Shown here: piece after piece, positions 1 to 9,519 of the stretch
Position numbering within the stretch: position 1 is the first letter of the stretch
Layout of the letters: each line of letters opens with the position of its first letter
Assembly: GCF_021278025.1 (NCBI RefSeq)
Contig: NZ_JAIBHJ010000001.1
Coordinates: forward strand, 91,408-155,407
Length of the DNA: 64,000 bases
From: Motilimonas sp. E26
GTDB taxonomy: Bacteria > Pseudomonadota > Gammaproteobacteria > Enterobacterales > CBDFNC01
Direction of reading: 5' to 3'
Made by a program: the position numbers and the translations under genes
The notes under the pieces: generated by a model
Told to the model about the DNA's origin: nothing
Seen by the model: only the letters and a program-made list of their open reading frames with translations
The model's database searches: none

Positions 1-1591
1 CATATTGATTTGCGCCCAATTGATTATTCAAGCCACTGACTAGGTCGTGTATTGCACTGTCACTGCCAAAGCCATTATTTTCAAGCTCCATTAAACCAAA
101 CACATCAGCGTCAATGGCTTGCAGGGCTGAGAAAATTTTGTCGCGTTGACGCTCAAGCTCAATAGCAGAGTTAGCACCGCGATATGGCGAGCCTTTTTCG
201 GTGGCTAAATTAACAAAATAATTAAGCACATTAAAACTTGCTAGCGTTAGGTTACCGCGCTCAGTTAAGGTAGGTTGCGCGGCTCTTGGATTGGCATCAA
301 TAAATTCAATATCTGCAGTTGGGATCAACTGATATTGACCATAAGCGTAATGAATGACGCCAGTAACTTGATTAACCTGGCTACCACTACGCAGTGGCTG
401 CTCAGCAGATAATTGCGGGAAATAACGGATTAATTCTGGATTTTGTTTGCTAGAGCCATCATCGACTAACAGCATATTTGTTTTATTAAATTTAGCTAAG
501 TCAATCGCTTCGCTAGAATTGGCTGGGTAGCGATCGGTTGGCTGGAACACTTTACCTGACGATAACCAAATTTGACCATAACGACTGAAGTTATAATCTA
601 AGGTAACGTGAAGAGGCTGGTTCAGTGTGACCATTTGCCCTTCAAGTAACTCTAATGATTGGTCTAATGGCAGAGTTAGGTCAGCCGCTTGCACAACCTG
701 CTCACCACAATCACGCATGCCTTGAATGTCATTTAACTGGGTATTACCGTAAACCTCGGCCACATCGCCCAATAAGCGCACGTGTTGACCGGGACTCACA
801 TTGTATTCAGCATTGGCAATAAATAGACCGCGATCGCCGGTTAAACTTTGCACATAAAAGCCACCCATCTGATCACTGCCTTGCAACGCAGCCGTCACGA
901 CGCCTTCAATTTCGACCGTTTTACCTTTAAATGGGCTAGTATCTTGTGCAATTTGAATTTGATTAAGGGGCGTGGCCACATCACCACACTCCCCTAAAGT
1001 CACCACTGGGGTGCCAGTGTCAGAGCAAGAGGTTAAGCCACTGCAACCGAGTCCTGCAAAATCATCTTTACTGAACTCTTGCCATTGCAGCGATAAATCA
1101 AAATCAGCTAACTCATCAGTGTCACCTTGTTGTACTTGTTCAAGACGACGTAGCGTGCGATCTTTGCTACTAATGTTTGAATTACCCCAAGCACTGCCCG
1201 GATCGGTTCCTTTTTGACCAAACCGGTCGATGGTCAAGTCATTTTGCCTAAGCACTAAAACATCATCGCCATTAAAGTTGGTCACAGCCGATAAAAGCTG
1301 CGCTTTCTCTTTTAGTTCAGATTGGGCTTGAGCGTTAGCAATCACATAACTTGCACCAGGGGCAAGCATGCCAGATAAACGTTGGCTTACCGTAGCAGTG
1401 GTTTTACCATTAGAAAAAAGAGTAACTTGAAACTCAGATAAGTCGACGGCGGTGGTGGAAAGGTTGGTTAATTCGATGGCTTTGTTGTTACCACTGCCCT
1501 CAATATATTCAGTAAAAAGGACATTCGCCTGTGCATTTATTGTAAATACAGCGGTTAATAAAGCGAATTTGGATAAACTTAGGCGTTTCAT
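1..1591 (-). CDS. ExeM/NucH-family secreted endonuclease, N-terminal part (cut by window edge)
   Basis: Reading the minus strand from the ATG at 1591 gives an open frame of 530 residues that leaves the window at base 1, so the C-terminus is missing. Residues 1-20 form a signal peptide ending in a NAQA-type cleavage site. It is followed by a lamin-tail-like domain (VLFTEYIEGSGNNKAIEL), which typically opens ExeM/NucH extracellular nucleases. The middle carries an OB-like region, and the visible end (LTLASFNVLNYFVNL, then LMELENNGFGSD) is the start of the endonuclease/exonuclease/phosphatase catalytic fold with its metal-binding Asn and Glu. The family degrades extracellular DNA for phosphate, nitrogen and biofilm turnover. 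The AAGGAG ribosome-binding site precedes the ATG but is buried in a hairpin, annotated separately. The family call is firm; the exact subfamily is not, because the catalytic His/Asp end is outside. Confidence 0.85.
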   Translation of the reverse strand, partial: MKRLSLSKFALLTAVFTINAQANVLFTEYIEGSGNNKAIELTNLSTTAVDLSEFQVTLFSNGKTTATVSQRLSGMLAPGASYVIANAQAQSELKEKAQLLSAVTNFNGDDVLVLRQNDLTIDRFGQKGTDPGSAWGNSNISSKDRTLRRLEQVQQGDTDELADFDLSLQWQEFSKDDFAGLGCSGLTSCSDTGTPVVTLGECGDVATPLNQIQIAQDTSPFKGKTVEIEGVVTAALQGSDQMGGFYVQSLTGDRGLFIANAEYNVSPGQHVRLLGDVAEVYGNTQLNDIQGMRDCGEQVVQAADLTLPLDQSLELLEGQMVTLNQPLHVTLDYNFSRYGQIWLSSGKVFQPTDRYPANSSEAIDLAKFNKTNMLLVDDGSSKQNPELIRYFPQLSAEQPLRSGSQVNQVTGVIHYAYGQYQLIPTADIEFIDANPRAAQPTLTERGNLTLASFNVLNYFVNLATEKGSPYRGANSAIELERQRDKIFSALQAIDADVFGLMELENNGFGSDSAIHDLVSGLNNQLGANQY

Positions 1592-1594
1592 TTT

Positions 1595-1625
1595 GTGCTC
1601 CTTGCTTTAATAGAGCAAGGAACAC
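1595..1625 (-). promoter_or_regulatory. Hairpin sequestering the nuclease ribosome-binding site
   Basis: In the minus-strand transcript the 12 bases GTGTTCCTTGCT pair fully (one U-G wobble) with AGCAAGGAGCAC across a 7-base loop, and the start codon follows four bases later. The Shine-Dalgarno AAGGAG lies inside the 3' arm. There is no U-tract, so this is not an ordinary intrinsic terminator. It is seen directly in the sequence; a role as translational switch or RNA thermometer is inference. Confidence 0.6.
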
Positions 1626-1718
1626 TAATAACAACCGTTGACAAAAAAATGCAAAATGAGTGAAGAATTAGCGACAGGTATTAATAATTTTATAAATAAT
1701 GGTTGTGATATTAGGACG

Positions 1719-2198
1719 TTACGAGCCAGGCTTAACACCAATCCGAAACGTGCCATTAGACATAAATTGCACCACTTGTTCACGTTTTTTGCCGATGAGC
1801 AAGGTACCGTCGTCGAGAAATAAAAAGTTTTTCCAACAACGTTGAAACACTTCCCAAGTGGTTTCAATAATACTGTAGCGGTCACTACAGAAAAAAACCG
1901 TGGTGTTACCTTGCCAATTAAGATGATCGGTTATCATTTCAGGCAGTGCGGTTTCATCACTGTCCCACACCGTCTCCCACTCACCTTGGTCATGCCAGGT
2001 TTGCATTGCAAATGGCCAATCACCTTTTTTAAAAAAATCAGGGTGATCAACTTGTTTACTGATGGTCATGTTCCAAAAGTTCGCCGCGCGGCTTGCTTGC
2101 ATCGGTTTAATTTGGGCTTTATCTTGGTCACTAATCGGCAGATCTTGACGATTGAAGATCCACGCTTTTTTATGTTCAGCTAAAGCAATATAACTCAT
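1719..2198 (-). CDS. DUF2947 family protein
   Basis: A 159-residue soluble protein without signal peptide or membrane segment. Its start (MSYIALAEHKKAWIF, then LPISDQD and IKPM) and its tryptophan-rich middle resemble the DUF2947 proteins I know from Vibrio and Shewanella, which are about 150-160 residues long and have no assigned function. It lies downstream of the TrmK-like gene on the same strand with a 50-base gap, so co-transcription is possible. A GGA element sits about nine bases before the ATG. The family name comes from recalled similarity and should be taken as likely, not proven. Confidence 0.65.
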   Translation of the reverse strand: MSYIALAEHKKAWIFNRQDLPISDQDKAQIKPMQASRAANFWNMTISKQVDHPDFFKKGDWPFAMQTWHDQGEWETVWDSDETALPEMITDHLNWQGNTTVFFCSDRYSIIETTWEVFQRCWKNFLFLDDGTLLIGKKREQVVQFMSNGTFRIGVKPGS

Positions 2199-2248
2199 AA
2201 CAATTCCAATCTTAGAAATACACTTGCTGTTAATGCGCTAGTTCAATT

Positions 2249-2935
2249 CTATTTTAATGGCGAATCAAGGTTAGCTAACAAGTTCTGATAAGCAGTTATG
2301 ATACCTGTACTCGACTGCCCACCCAAGCCTAAACGCTGATAATGCTTAATTTTTGCTTGAAGATACGCTAAATGTCTTGATTCTGTGTGTTGCCACATCA
2401 AACTGCCCACTTCATATAATCTGTGTTGGCCTTGCTTATTAACTACCAGAATTTCATAAAAGCGACCATTTTCATCAATTAACTGCTCGGCCACTAATTT
2501 TAAATCTAACGCTATCAAACCTTGGCGCAGTGCATATTGATGGTGCACAGGGCAAAGCACAAATTCAATATCGTGATCTGGAAACTGCTCCAGTAATGCC
2601 GTAACTAGCTGTAAAGTAAGCTCTCCCCCCACCCCTGCAAGGACCACACAATGGCGTTGGTTGATTAATGGCTGCAATGGCAAATCTGCCACATCAATAC
2701 AATGTACTTGCCAATATCGACTATCAATACCTTGTTGCTGTAATTTCGAGAGCAATGGCGCGGTAATGTTGGCAACACAATCGACAAAATGTACCTTGGC
2801 TGGTTTTTCTTGCTCTAGCACCTTATCGAGAATAACGCGTCCCAAATAGCCATGGTCGCAACAACAGTCCCAAATATGTGGGTAAGCTAAATTCACATGG
2901 TCAGCAATCGCAGTTAATCGCTTACTCAGCTTCAT
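2249..2935 (-). CDS. TrmK-like tRNA (adenine22-N1) methyltransferase family protein (COG2384)
   Basis: A 228-residue SAM-dependent methyltransferase. Motif I appears as IWDCCCDHGYLG near residue 20, which fits the D-x-x-x-DH-x-YL pattern of TrmK-type enzymes. The acidic ribose-binding step follows (VHFVDC), then a VVLAGVGGELTLQLV segment equivalent to the conserved AGMGG motif. In Gram-positive bacteria TrmK methylates N1 of A22 in tRNA; the gammaproteobacterial members are shorter and their substrate is less certain. The gene sits just beyond the gltBD terminator, reads in the same direction, and may form a short unit with the downstream DUF2947 gene. Function is by family; the specific tRNA target is inferred. 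Confidence 0.75.
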   Translation of the reverse strand: MKLSKRLTAIADHVNLAYPHIWDCCCDHGYLGRVILDKVLEQEKPAKVHFVDCVANITAPLLSKLQQQGIDSRYWQVHCIDVADLPLQPLINQRHCVVLAGVGGELTLQLVTALLEQFPDHDIEFVLCPVHHQYALRQGLIALDLKLVAEQLIDENGRFYEILVVNKQGQHRLYEVGSLMWQHTESRHLAYLQAKIKHYQRLGLGGQSSTGIITAYQNLLANLDSPLK

Positions 2936-2971
2936 TCAACACAACTCCTATTAAAAGATAGCGCCAGAAAC

Positions 2972-2997
2972 AAAAAAGCCAGTCCCTTCGGACTGGC
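2972..2997 (-). terminator. Rho-independent terminator of gltBD
   Basis: A perfect 8-bp GC-rich stem (GCCAGTCC/GGACTGGC) with a 4-base loop is followed on the minus strand by six T residues. It lies about 30 bases after the gltD stop codon. Confidence 0.9.
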
Positions 2998-3028
2998 AAA
3001 ATTGGAACTGGTGTTACTTAAAATTATT

Positions 3029-4498
3029 TTATGCTGAGCGCATCAGTGAGTTATTGATACATTCTAGGTTGGTGTTACCCATTAAGAATTCATCAATTGC
3101 ACGTGCAGACTCACGACCTTCATTGATACAACGTACCACTAAAGATTGACCTGTACGCATGTCACCCGCTGCAAATACACCTGCTTGACTGGTTTGGAAA
3201 CCATCGGTTTTAACGTTTCCACGCTCATCAAGTTCAACTTCTAACTGAGCAATCACGCCAGTTGGCTCTGGGTGTAAAAAACCCATTGCCAAGAACGCTT
3301 TAGTACAAGGAATTGAACGTACTGAACCTTCAATTTCTTTAAAGCCTGGACGCTGACCTGGTTTAGCTTCTTCCCATTCGATATCCGCAACCACTAACTC
3401 TTTAACATTACCGTTTTCATCACCGATAAACTCTTTAGTTAGGATAGACCATTTACGATCCACACCTTCTTCATGAGAAGTCGATGTTTTAAGGATCATA
3501 GGGTAAGAAGGCCAAGGCATATTCTCGGTACGCTTCTCTGGTGGCATCGGCATGATTTCAACTTGGGTAATACTTGCTGCGCCATGACGGTTAGAGGTAC
3601 CCACACAGTCAGAGCCAGTATCACCACCACCGATAACCACTACATGGTCGTCTTTGGCGTGAATTTCTTCACCCTTAAGATCCATGTTGTTAGCGCGGCG
3701 GTTGTTTTGACCAAGGAATTCCATGGCAAAGTGTACGCCTTTTAGCTCACGACCTGGAATTGGCAGATCGCGTGGCACAGTTGAGCCACCTGTTAGCAAT
3801 ACCACATCAAAGTCTGCACGCAGTTGCTTAGCATCGACGTTAACACCGATATGCGCATTCACTTCAAATTTCACACCTGCTTGTGCCATTAAATCAATCT
3901 TACGATCGATAACCGCCATGCTAAGTTTGAAATCAGGAATACCAAAGCGCAGTAGACCACCCACTTTCTCATCACGTTCAAACACAGTGACCGTGTGACC
4001 AGCGCTGTTAAGCTGCTCGGCAGCCGCTAAACCAGCAGGGCCAGAGCCAACGATAGCAACGGTTTTACCGGTGCGTGATGTTGGTGTCTTTGGCTTGGCG
4101 TAGCCTTTAGCGTACGCCGTTTCAACAATGTTTTTCTCAATGTTACAGATAGTGATTGGGTCTTGGTTAATCCCCAATACACAAGAGCTTTCACAAGGAG
4201 CAGGACATACACGACCCGTAAATTCAGGGAAGTTATTGGTTGAGCTTAGGATATCCCAAGCTTCTTCCCAACTGTCACGGTAAACCGCATCATTAAACTC
4301 AGGAATGATGTTACCGATTGGACAGCCGCTGTGACAGAAAGGCACACCACAGTCCATACAACGAGAAGCCTGTGTTTGGATTTTTGCGCCGAATTCAGCA
4401 TCCTTGACAAACTCATCGTTATTTTTAATACGCTCTTGAACTGATACCTTTCCTGGCAGTTCACGACCATGTTCTAGAAATCCAGTTGGCTTACCCAT
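3029..4498 (-). CDS. gltD: Glutamate synthase [NADPH] small subunit
   Basis: The 489-residue small subunit of glutamate synthase transfers electrons from NADPH through FAD to the iron-sulfur clusters that feed the large subunit, so that 2-oxoglutarate plus glutamine yields two glutamates. The N-terminal cysteine clusters for 4Fe-4S binding are visible near residues 47-60 (CMDCGVPFCHSGCPIGN) and 97-107 (CPAPCESSCVLG). They are followed by the FAD dinucleotide fold (GSGPAGLAAAEQL) and the NADPH fold (GGGDTGSDCVG), with a C-terminal AAGD-type FAD motif (GVFAAGDMRTGQS). Its ATG overlaps the gltB stop codon by one base (TAATG), implying translational coupling and equimolar production. Length and motifs are complete. 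Confidence 0.97.
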   Translation of the reverse strand: MGKPTGFLEHGRELPGKVSVQERIKNNDEFVKDAEFGAKIQTQASRCMDCGVPFCHSGCPIGNIIPEFNDAVYRDSWEEAWDILSSTNNFPEFTGRVCPAPCESSCVLGINQDPITICNIEKNIVETAYAKGYAKPKTPTSRTGKTVAIVGSGPAGLAAAEQLNSAGHTVTVFERDEKVGGLLRFGIPDFKLSMAVIDRKIDLMAQAGVKFEVNAHIGVNVDAKQLRADFDVVLLTGGSTVPRDLPIPGRELKGVHFAMEFLGQNNRRANNMDLKGEEIHAKDDHVVVIGGGDTGSDCVGTSNRHGAASITQVEIMPMPPEKRTENMPWPSYPMILKTSTSHEEGVDRKWSILTKEFIGDENGNVKELVVADIEWEEAKPGQRPGFKEIEGSVRSIPCTKAFLAMGFLHPEPTGVIAQLEVELDERGNVKTDGFQTSQAGVFAAGDMRTGQSLVVRCINEGRESARAIDEFLMGNTNLECINNSLMRSA

Positions 4499-7400
4499 TA
4501 TACGGCCTCCGCTTCTTTCTGCTCTACTTCCGCTTTTCTTCTTAGTAAAACGGCTTTGTAATCTCGTGGCATCACTTTAACCACCTTCTTAAGACTTGTT
4601 TCAAAGTCGTTTAAGAAGCGCTCTGCTACTTCTGAGCCTGTTAGCTTATGTTGCTTAGTGATCATGTCTTTCAGTAAAGCAACGTCTTCAGCTTCTAGTG
4701 GGTCTAGGTCTACCAGTTCGTCGTTTAACTTAGACTTAAAGTCACCGTTAACATCGTAAACGTATGCCACACCGCCACTCATACCCGCAGCAAAGTTACG
4801 TCCTGTGCTACCTAAGATAATCGCAACACCGCCAGTCATGTATTCACAACCGTGGTCACCAATGCCTTCAACAACCACTTTGGCGCCAGAGTTACGAACA
4901 CAGAAACGCTCGCCTGCCATACCGCGAATGAAAGATTCACCTGAGGTTGCACCGTAGAAACACACGTTACCAACAACAATGTTATCTTCGGCAACGATGG
5001 TCGATTTCGCATCTGGGTACAGTACTAACGTACCGCCAGATAAACCTTTACCCCAGTAGTCGTTTGCGTCACCTTCAACTTCAAACGTCACACCTTTGGC
5101 TAGGAATGCACCTAAGCTTTGGCCCGCGCTACCTTTAAATTTCACATGCATTGGCTGTGGTAAGCCTTTGTCTTTGTAAACTTTAGAGATTTCGTTAGAC
5201 AACATAGTACCGGCTGAACGGTCAGTATTGATGATGTCAAACTCAGCGTTAACCGCTTTACCTTCAAGTAGGGCCGGTTGCGCCGCTTCAATCAGCTTGC
5301 GGTCAAGTACCGTGTCTAAGCCATGGTCTTGGTCACGTTGCTTGTACATACCGTCTTCGTCGCGTGGTAATGCTTTATGCAATACAACACTCAAATCTAG
5401 GTTTTTGTATTTCCAGTGTTTGATGTCTTCACGCACTTTAAGAATGTGTGATTGACCCACCATCTCATTGATTGAGCGGAAACCTAGCTCAGCCATGATT
5501 TCACGTAAACCTTGCACCATGTATTGGAAGAAAGTAACAACGTCTTCAACACGGCCATCAAAACGGTCACGTAATGTTTTGTTTTGTGTCGCGATACCAA
5601 CAGGACAGGTGTTCAAGTGACACTTACGCATCATGATACAACCTTCAACCACAAGTGCTGCAGTCGCTACGCCCCATTCTTCCGCACCTAATAGTGTGGC
5701 AATGGCTAAATCGCGCGGTGTTTTCATCTGACCATCAGCTTGAACCACGATGCGGTTACGCAGACCGTTTTTCAATAGCGTTTGGTGTGTTTCAGCTAGA
5801 CCAAGTTCCCACGGTAGACCCGTGTGGCGAATAGATGAAATAGGTGATGCACCAGTACCACCGTCATAACCTGCAATCAGTACCACGTCTGCTTTCGCTT
5901 TCGCTACACCTGATGCAATGGTACCCACGCCCGCTTCTGATACTAACTTAACGTTAACGCGGCCTTTACGGTTGGCGTTTTTCAAATCAAAAATCAGCTG
6001 CGCTAAATCTTCGATTGAGTAAATATCGTGATGCGGCGGTGGTGAAATAAGACCTACACCCGGTGTTGAGTGACGTGTAGCACCAATCCAGTCATCAACC
6101 TTGTGACCTGGAAGCTGACCACCTTCACCTGGCTTAGCACCTTGTGCCATCTTGATCTGGATTTCATCACAGTTAGTCAAGTAGTAAGAGGTAACACCGA
6201 AACGACCTGAAGCAACCTGTTTGATTGCAGAGCGTTCCCAATCACCGTTCGCTTTAGGTTCAAAACGTACTGGGTCTTCACCACCCTCACCCGAGTTTGA
6301 CTTAGCGCCAATACGGTTCATCGCAATCGCTAAGGTTGAGTGCGCTTCGTGAGAGATAGAGCCAAACGACATCGCACCAGTAGCAAAACGCGTTAGGATG
6401 TTTTCAGCAGATTCAACTTCATCAATTGAAATTGGTTTTAGCTGAGCTTGGTCAAATACAAATTGGCTACGCAGTGTCACCGCGTTGTCGCCTTGTGCAT
6501 TTACTGCGTCAGCGTATTGCTGGAACATACCGTAATCACGGTTACGCGTAGACTGTTGTAGCAATGAGATAGTCTCAGGGCTAAACAAGTGCTTCTCACC
6601 ACGTTGTTTCCATTGATAGACGCCGCCTACATCCAGTGTTTTAACCGGAATTTCACGTAGTGGGTAAGCAAAGCGATGACGTACTAAGGTTTCGCTTGCG
6701 ATGTCATCAATAGACAGACCTTGGATACGTGTCACGGTGCCAGTGAAGTACTTATCGACAACGGCTTTGCTCACACCTAGGGCTTCAAAAATTTGTGCAC
6801 CGTGGTATGACTGAACCGTTGAAATACCCATTTTAGAGAAGATCTTCAATAGACCTTTATCTACCGCTTTGCGTAGGTTTTCAAACAGTTTGTCAGCAGC
6901 AACACTTGGATCCAATTTCTTACGTTTTTGCAGCTCAACAATGGTCTCAAGGATCAAGTAAGGGTTAACTGCATTTGCACCGTAACCGATTAAGGTAGCG
7001 AAATGGTGTGTTTCACGCGCATCACCCGTCTCAACAACGATATCAGCTTTAGCACGTAGGCCATTGCGAATAAGGTGGTGATGTACCGCGCCAGTAATCA
7101 GCATGGCTGGAATAGCGGCATGATCTGAGTTAGCGTTGCGGTCAGAAAGGATAATGATTGAGTAACCTTCCTCAACTGCATCTTGTGCATAACGACAAAC
7201 TTTATTGATCGCTTTTTCTAGCATGCCAGGTTCACCGTTGGCGGTGAATAGGATATCTAGTGTCTTAGCTTGTAAATGTTTGTGATCAACACTGCGAATT
7301 TTTTCCAATTGCGCGTTAGATAGAACCGGTGACTCAAGTTCAATCTTATGACAGTGCTCAGGGGTTTCAGCCAATAAGTTTTGGTCTTTACCTAAGTAAG

Positions 7401-9036
7401 TCTTAAGTGACATAACCATGCGCTCACGAATCGGATCGATTGGCGGGTTAGTTACTTGTGCAAACAATTGCTTAAAGTAGTGTGATAAATGCTGTGACTG
7501 GTGAGATAGCACGGCTAGAGGCCAGTCAGCACCCATTGCACCTAGTGGCTCACCTGCGGTGCCTGCCATGGTCACAATGATTTCGTTCAATTCTTCAGAC
7601 GTAACACCAAACGCTTGTTGCTTGTGCAACAATACGTTAGCAGCAGGTTGCTCGTAGCTATTTGCTGTTGCTGGTAGTGAGTCTAAGGTAATGAGGTTAT
7701 CTTTAATCCATTGCTCATAAGGCTTAGATTTTGCAATACCGTCTTTTACTTCATCATCAGAAATAATGCGGCCTTGCTCTAAATCAGCAACAAAAATACG
7801 CCCCGGTTGTAAACGACCACGGTATTCAACATTTTCTGGTGCAATTTCAACCACGCCTGACTCAGAAGCCATCACTAGGAAATCATCTTTAGTCACAGTG
7901 TAACGTGATGGACGCAGACCGTTACGGTCTAATGTTGCACCTACTTGTACACCGTCAGTGAAACAAACTGATGCAGGGCCGTCCCATGGTTCCATGATGT
8001 TCGCGTGGTACTGATAGAAAGCACGACGGGCAGGATCCATGTTTTTGTTTTCTTGCCATGCTTCTGGGATCATCATCATTAATGCGTGTGGCAATGAACG
8101 GCCAGACAATACGATTAATTCTAATGCCATGTCGAAGTTAGCTGAATCTGACATACCGTCTTTACAGATAGGTAGTAGCATGTCGATTTCAGCTTGGCTG
8201 AACAAATCTGACTCAAGGATCGCTTCACGCGCCTTCATCCAGTTAATGTTACCGCGAACAGTGTTAATTTCACCGTTGTGCGCGATGTAACGGAATGGTT
8301 GAGCCAAACGCCATCTTGGGAATGTGTTCGTTGAGAAACGAGAGTGTACTAACGCCAGTGCCGTTACCATGCCTGGGTTTTGTAAATCAAGGAAGTACTG
8401 TGGTACTTGTTCAGTGGTTAACTGACCTTTGTAAACAATCGTTTTGTAAGAGAACGAGTTGATATAGAAGTTGTCTTCAATACCAGAAACAGACTCTAAA
8501 CAGATACGTACTGTGTAGTTACGTAGCACGTATAATTTACGCTCTAGTACCGCTGGGTCACAATCCGCGCCGCCGGTAATAAATACGTGTTCAAAATGCG
8601 GTTCGGTGCTTAATGGATCCGCGCCTAACATAGAGTTGTCGGTTGGCAGTTCACGGTAACCAATTACTTTCAAGCCTAAACGTTCTACGTTACGCTCTAA
8701 AATTTCGCGACACTGCTGACGCTGGTTTGCATCTTGTGGAAACAACACAACACCCACGCCGTATTGATCAAATGCAGGAAGAGTAATCCCTTCTTTAAGC
8801 GCTTGCTCAACTAAGAATTCATGTGGTTTTTGCAGTAAGATACCTGCACCGTCACCACTACAAGGATCGCAACCCTGTCCACCCCTGTGCTCCATACGAG
8901 CTAACATGTCTAGGGCTTGCGTTACAATCTCATGAGACTTACGGTTTTTTAGATGAGCAACAAATCCGATACCACATGCATCGTGTTCCATTTCTGGCAC
9001 ATATAGACCCTGTGCGCTCTGTTCTCTATTTGTCAT
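4498..9036 (-). CDS. gltB: Glutamate synthase [NADPH] large subunit
   Basis: This 1512-residue large subunit hydrolyses glutamine and reduces the 2-iminoglutarate made from the released ammonia. I place the start at the ATG at 9036 because an AGGA element precedes it. This leaves a 20-residue propeptide before the catalytic Cys21 (DACGIGF), which must become the N-terminus of the class II amidotransferase domain (about 21-420). A longer frame from 9075 exists but lacks a good ribosome-binding site. Central and FMN synthase domains follow; NSGEGGEDP and [11 protein letters not shown] mark the FMN/channel region. The 3Fe-4S cysteines appear as [12 protein letters not shown], and the C-terminal GXGXG beta-helix spans roughly residues 1270-1460. 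The sequence style is closer to Vibrio and Bacillus enzymes than to E. coli GltB. It is first in the gltBD operon. Confidence 0.97.
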   Translation of the reverse strand: MTNREQSAQGLYVPEMEHDACGIGFVAHLKNRKSHEIVTQALDMLARMEHRGGQGCDPCSGDGAGILLQKPHEFLVEQALKEGITLPAFDQYGVGVVLFPQDANQRQQCREILERNVERLGLKVIGYRELPTDNSMLGADPLSTEPHFEHVFITGGADCDPAVLERKLYVLRNYTVRICLESVSGIEDNFYINSFSYKTIVYKGQLTTEQVPQYFLDLQNPGMVTALALVHSRFSTNTFPRWRLAQPFRYIAHNGEINTVRGNINWMKAREAILESDLFSQAEIDMLLPICKDGMSDSANFDMALELIVLSGRSLPHALMMMIPEAWQENKNMDPARRAFYQYHANIMEPWDGPASVCFTDGVQVGATLDRNGLRPSRYTVTKDDFLVMASESGVVEIAPENVEYRGRLQPGRIFVADLEQGRIISDDEVKDGIAKSKPYEQWIKDNLITLDSLPATANSYEQPAANVLLHKQQAFGVTSEELNEIIVTMAGTAGEPLGAMGADWPLAVLSHQSQHLSHYFKQLFAQVTNPPIDPIRERMVMSLKTYLGKDQNLLAETPEHCHKIELESPVLSNAQLEKIRSVDHKHLQAKTLDILFTANGEPGMLEKAINKVCRYAQDAVEEGYSIIILSDRNANSDHAAIPAMLITGAVHHHLIRNGLRAKADIVVETGDARETHHFATLIGYGANAVNPYLILETIVELQKRKKLDPSVAADKLFENLRKAVDKGLLKIFSKMGISTVQSYHGAQIFEALGVSKAVVDKYFTGTVTRIQGLSIDDIASETLVRHRFAYPLREIPVKTLDVGGVYQWKQRGEKHLFSPETISLLQQSTRNRDYGMFQQYADAVNAQGDNAVTLRSQFVFDQAQLKPISIDEVESAENILTRFATGAMSFGSISHEAHSTLAIAMNRIGAKSNSGEGGEDPVRFEPKANGDWERSAIKQVASGRFGVTSYYLTNCDEIQIKMAQGAKPGEGGQLPGHKVDDWIGATRHSTPGVGLISPPPHHDIYSIEDLAQLIFDLKNANRKGRVNVKLVSEAGVGTIASGVAKAKADVVLIAGYDGGTGASPISSIRHTGLPWELGLAETHQTLLKNGLRNRIVVQADGQMKTPRDLAIATLLGAEEWGVATAALVVEGCIMMRKCHLNTCPVGIATQNKTLRDRFDGRVEDVVTFFQYMVQGLREIMAELGFRSINEMVGQSHILKVREDIKHWKYKNLDLSVVLHKALPRDEDGMYKQRDQDHGLDTVLDRKLIEAAQPALLEGKAVNAEFDIINTDRSAGTMLSNEISKVYKDKGLPQPMHVKFKGSAGQSLGAFLAKGVTFEVEGDANDYWGKGLSGGTLVLYPDAKSTIVAEDNIVVGNVCFYGATSGESFIRGMAGERFCVRNSGAKVVVEGIGDHGCEYMTGGVAIILGSTGRNFAAGMSGGVAYVYDVNGDFKSKLNDELVDLDPLEAEDVALLKDMITKQHKLTGSEVAERFLNDFETSLKKVVKVMPRDYKAVLLRRKAEVEQKEAEAV

Positions 9037-9110
9037 AGACACGTCCTTCCAATTAAACAGGCAAAAGCCAACCAAGGCGATTATTTGCCCAAGCTTTTAT
9101 TGTTTGAAAT

Positions 9111-9160
9111 TTTTACACCTACTTACAGCTATCGGACTTCGTCCGGATTTCGGTGTGAAT
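9111..9160 (-). promoter_or_regulatory. Structured element in the gltB 5' leader
   Basis: About 75 bases upstream of the gltB ATG, an outer stem (TTCACACC with GGTGTAAA in minus-strand reading) encloses an inner stem-loop (ATCCGGAC/GTCCGAT, one bulge, GAA-type loop). The 3' arm runs directly into AAAAATTT. I do not recognise a known riboswitch; it lacks the conserved bases of the glnA glutamine motif. It could be an attenuator or simply an mRNA-stabilising fold. Confidence 0.35.
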
Positions 9161-9297
9161 TCCTAAAAAGTCTGCCCACAGTTGAAAAATCCTTTCACTG
9201 TCGCAAACCAATCTCCACAGATAATTATTCGATATAACCGCTGCGGTTTAATAAGGATGGGATTTACATCACTTTCTTATATATTTTTTATTATTTT

Positions 9298-9326
9298 GAA
9301 AAAAGCCCATATGCTGGCCTTTTTTC
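9298..9326 (-). terminator. Terminator-like hairpin between hrpA and gltB
   Basis: The sequence GAAAAAAGCC, an 8-base loop and GGCCTTTTTTC form a stem with one bulge whose A/T arms give U-tracts in either direction. On the minus strand it could stop hrpA read-through before the gltB promoter, although it is about 195 bases past the hrpA stop. Confidence 0.5.
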
Positions 9327-9468
9327 GCAGGTATCCTACCGTTTTAGCCGTCTAAAAGCCACTCTAAGTTAGCGTTTAGCCGTAAAATAGCAGAATTATT
9401 TTACATATATGCTCACTAAATGTGAATTAATATTCACGAGTTAGTAAATAAAATTTACATATCAGCAG

Positions 9469-9504
9469 CTTACACACACTAGACTAAAGTCTAATATGTG
9501 TAAG
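9469..9504. terminator. Long hairpin just after hrpA
   Basis: CTTACACA...TGTGTAAG (8 bp) and TAGACT...AGTCTA (6 bp) form a two-part stem with small symmetric internal mismatches, starting 16 bases after the hrpA stop. The T-rich tail (TTTTCTT) lies on the plus-strand side only, so on the hrpA transcript it may act as a 3' end-stabilising structure and not as a classic terminator. Confidence 0.5.
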
Positions 9505-9519
9505 TTTTCTTAAGGTAGG

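Larger units (their letters stand above)
9161..9519. other. Intergenic region between hrpA end and gltB leader
   Basis: This AT-rich stretch must hold the gltB promoter, but no convincing -35/-10 pair can be singled out. It contains a terminator-like hairpin at 9298-9326 and a long hairpin at 9469-9504, both annotated separately. No open frame with a ribosome-binding site is seen. Confidence 0.6.

Noticed and set aside
1638..1885. Short frames on both strands near the nuclease start
   Set aside because: They overlap the well-supported DUF2947 gene in other frames or lack start signals.
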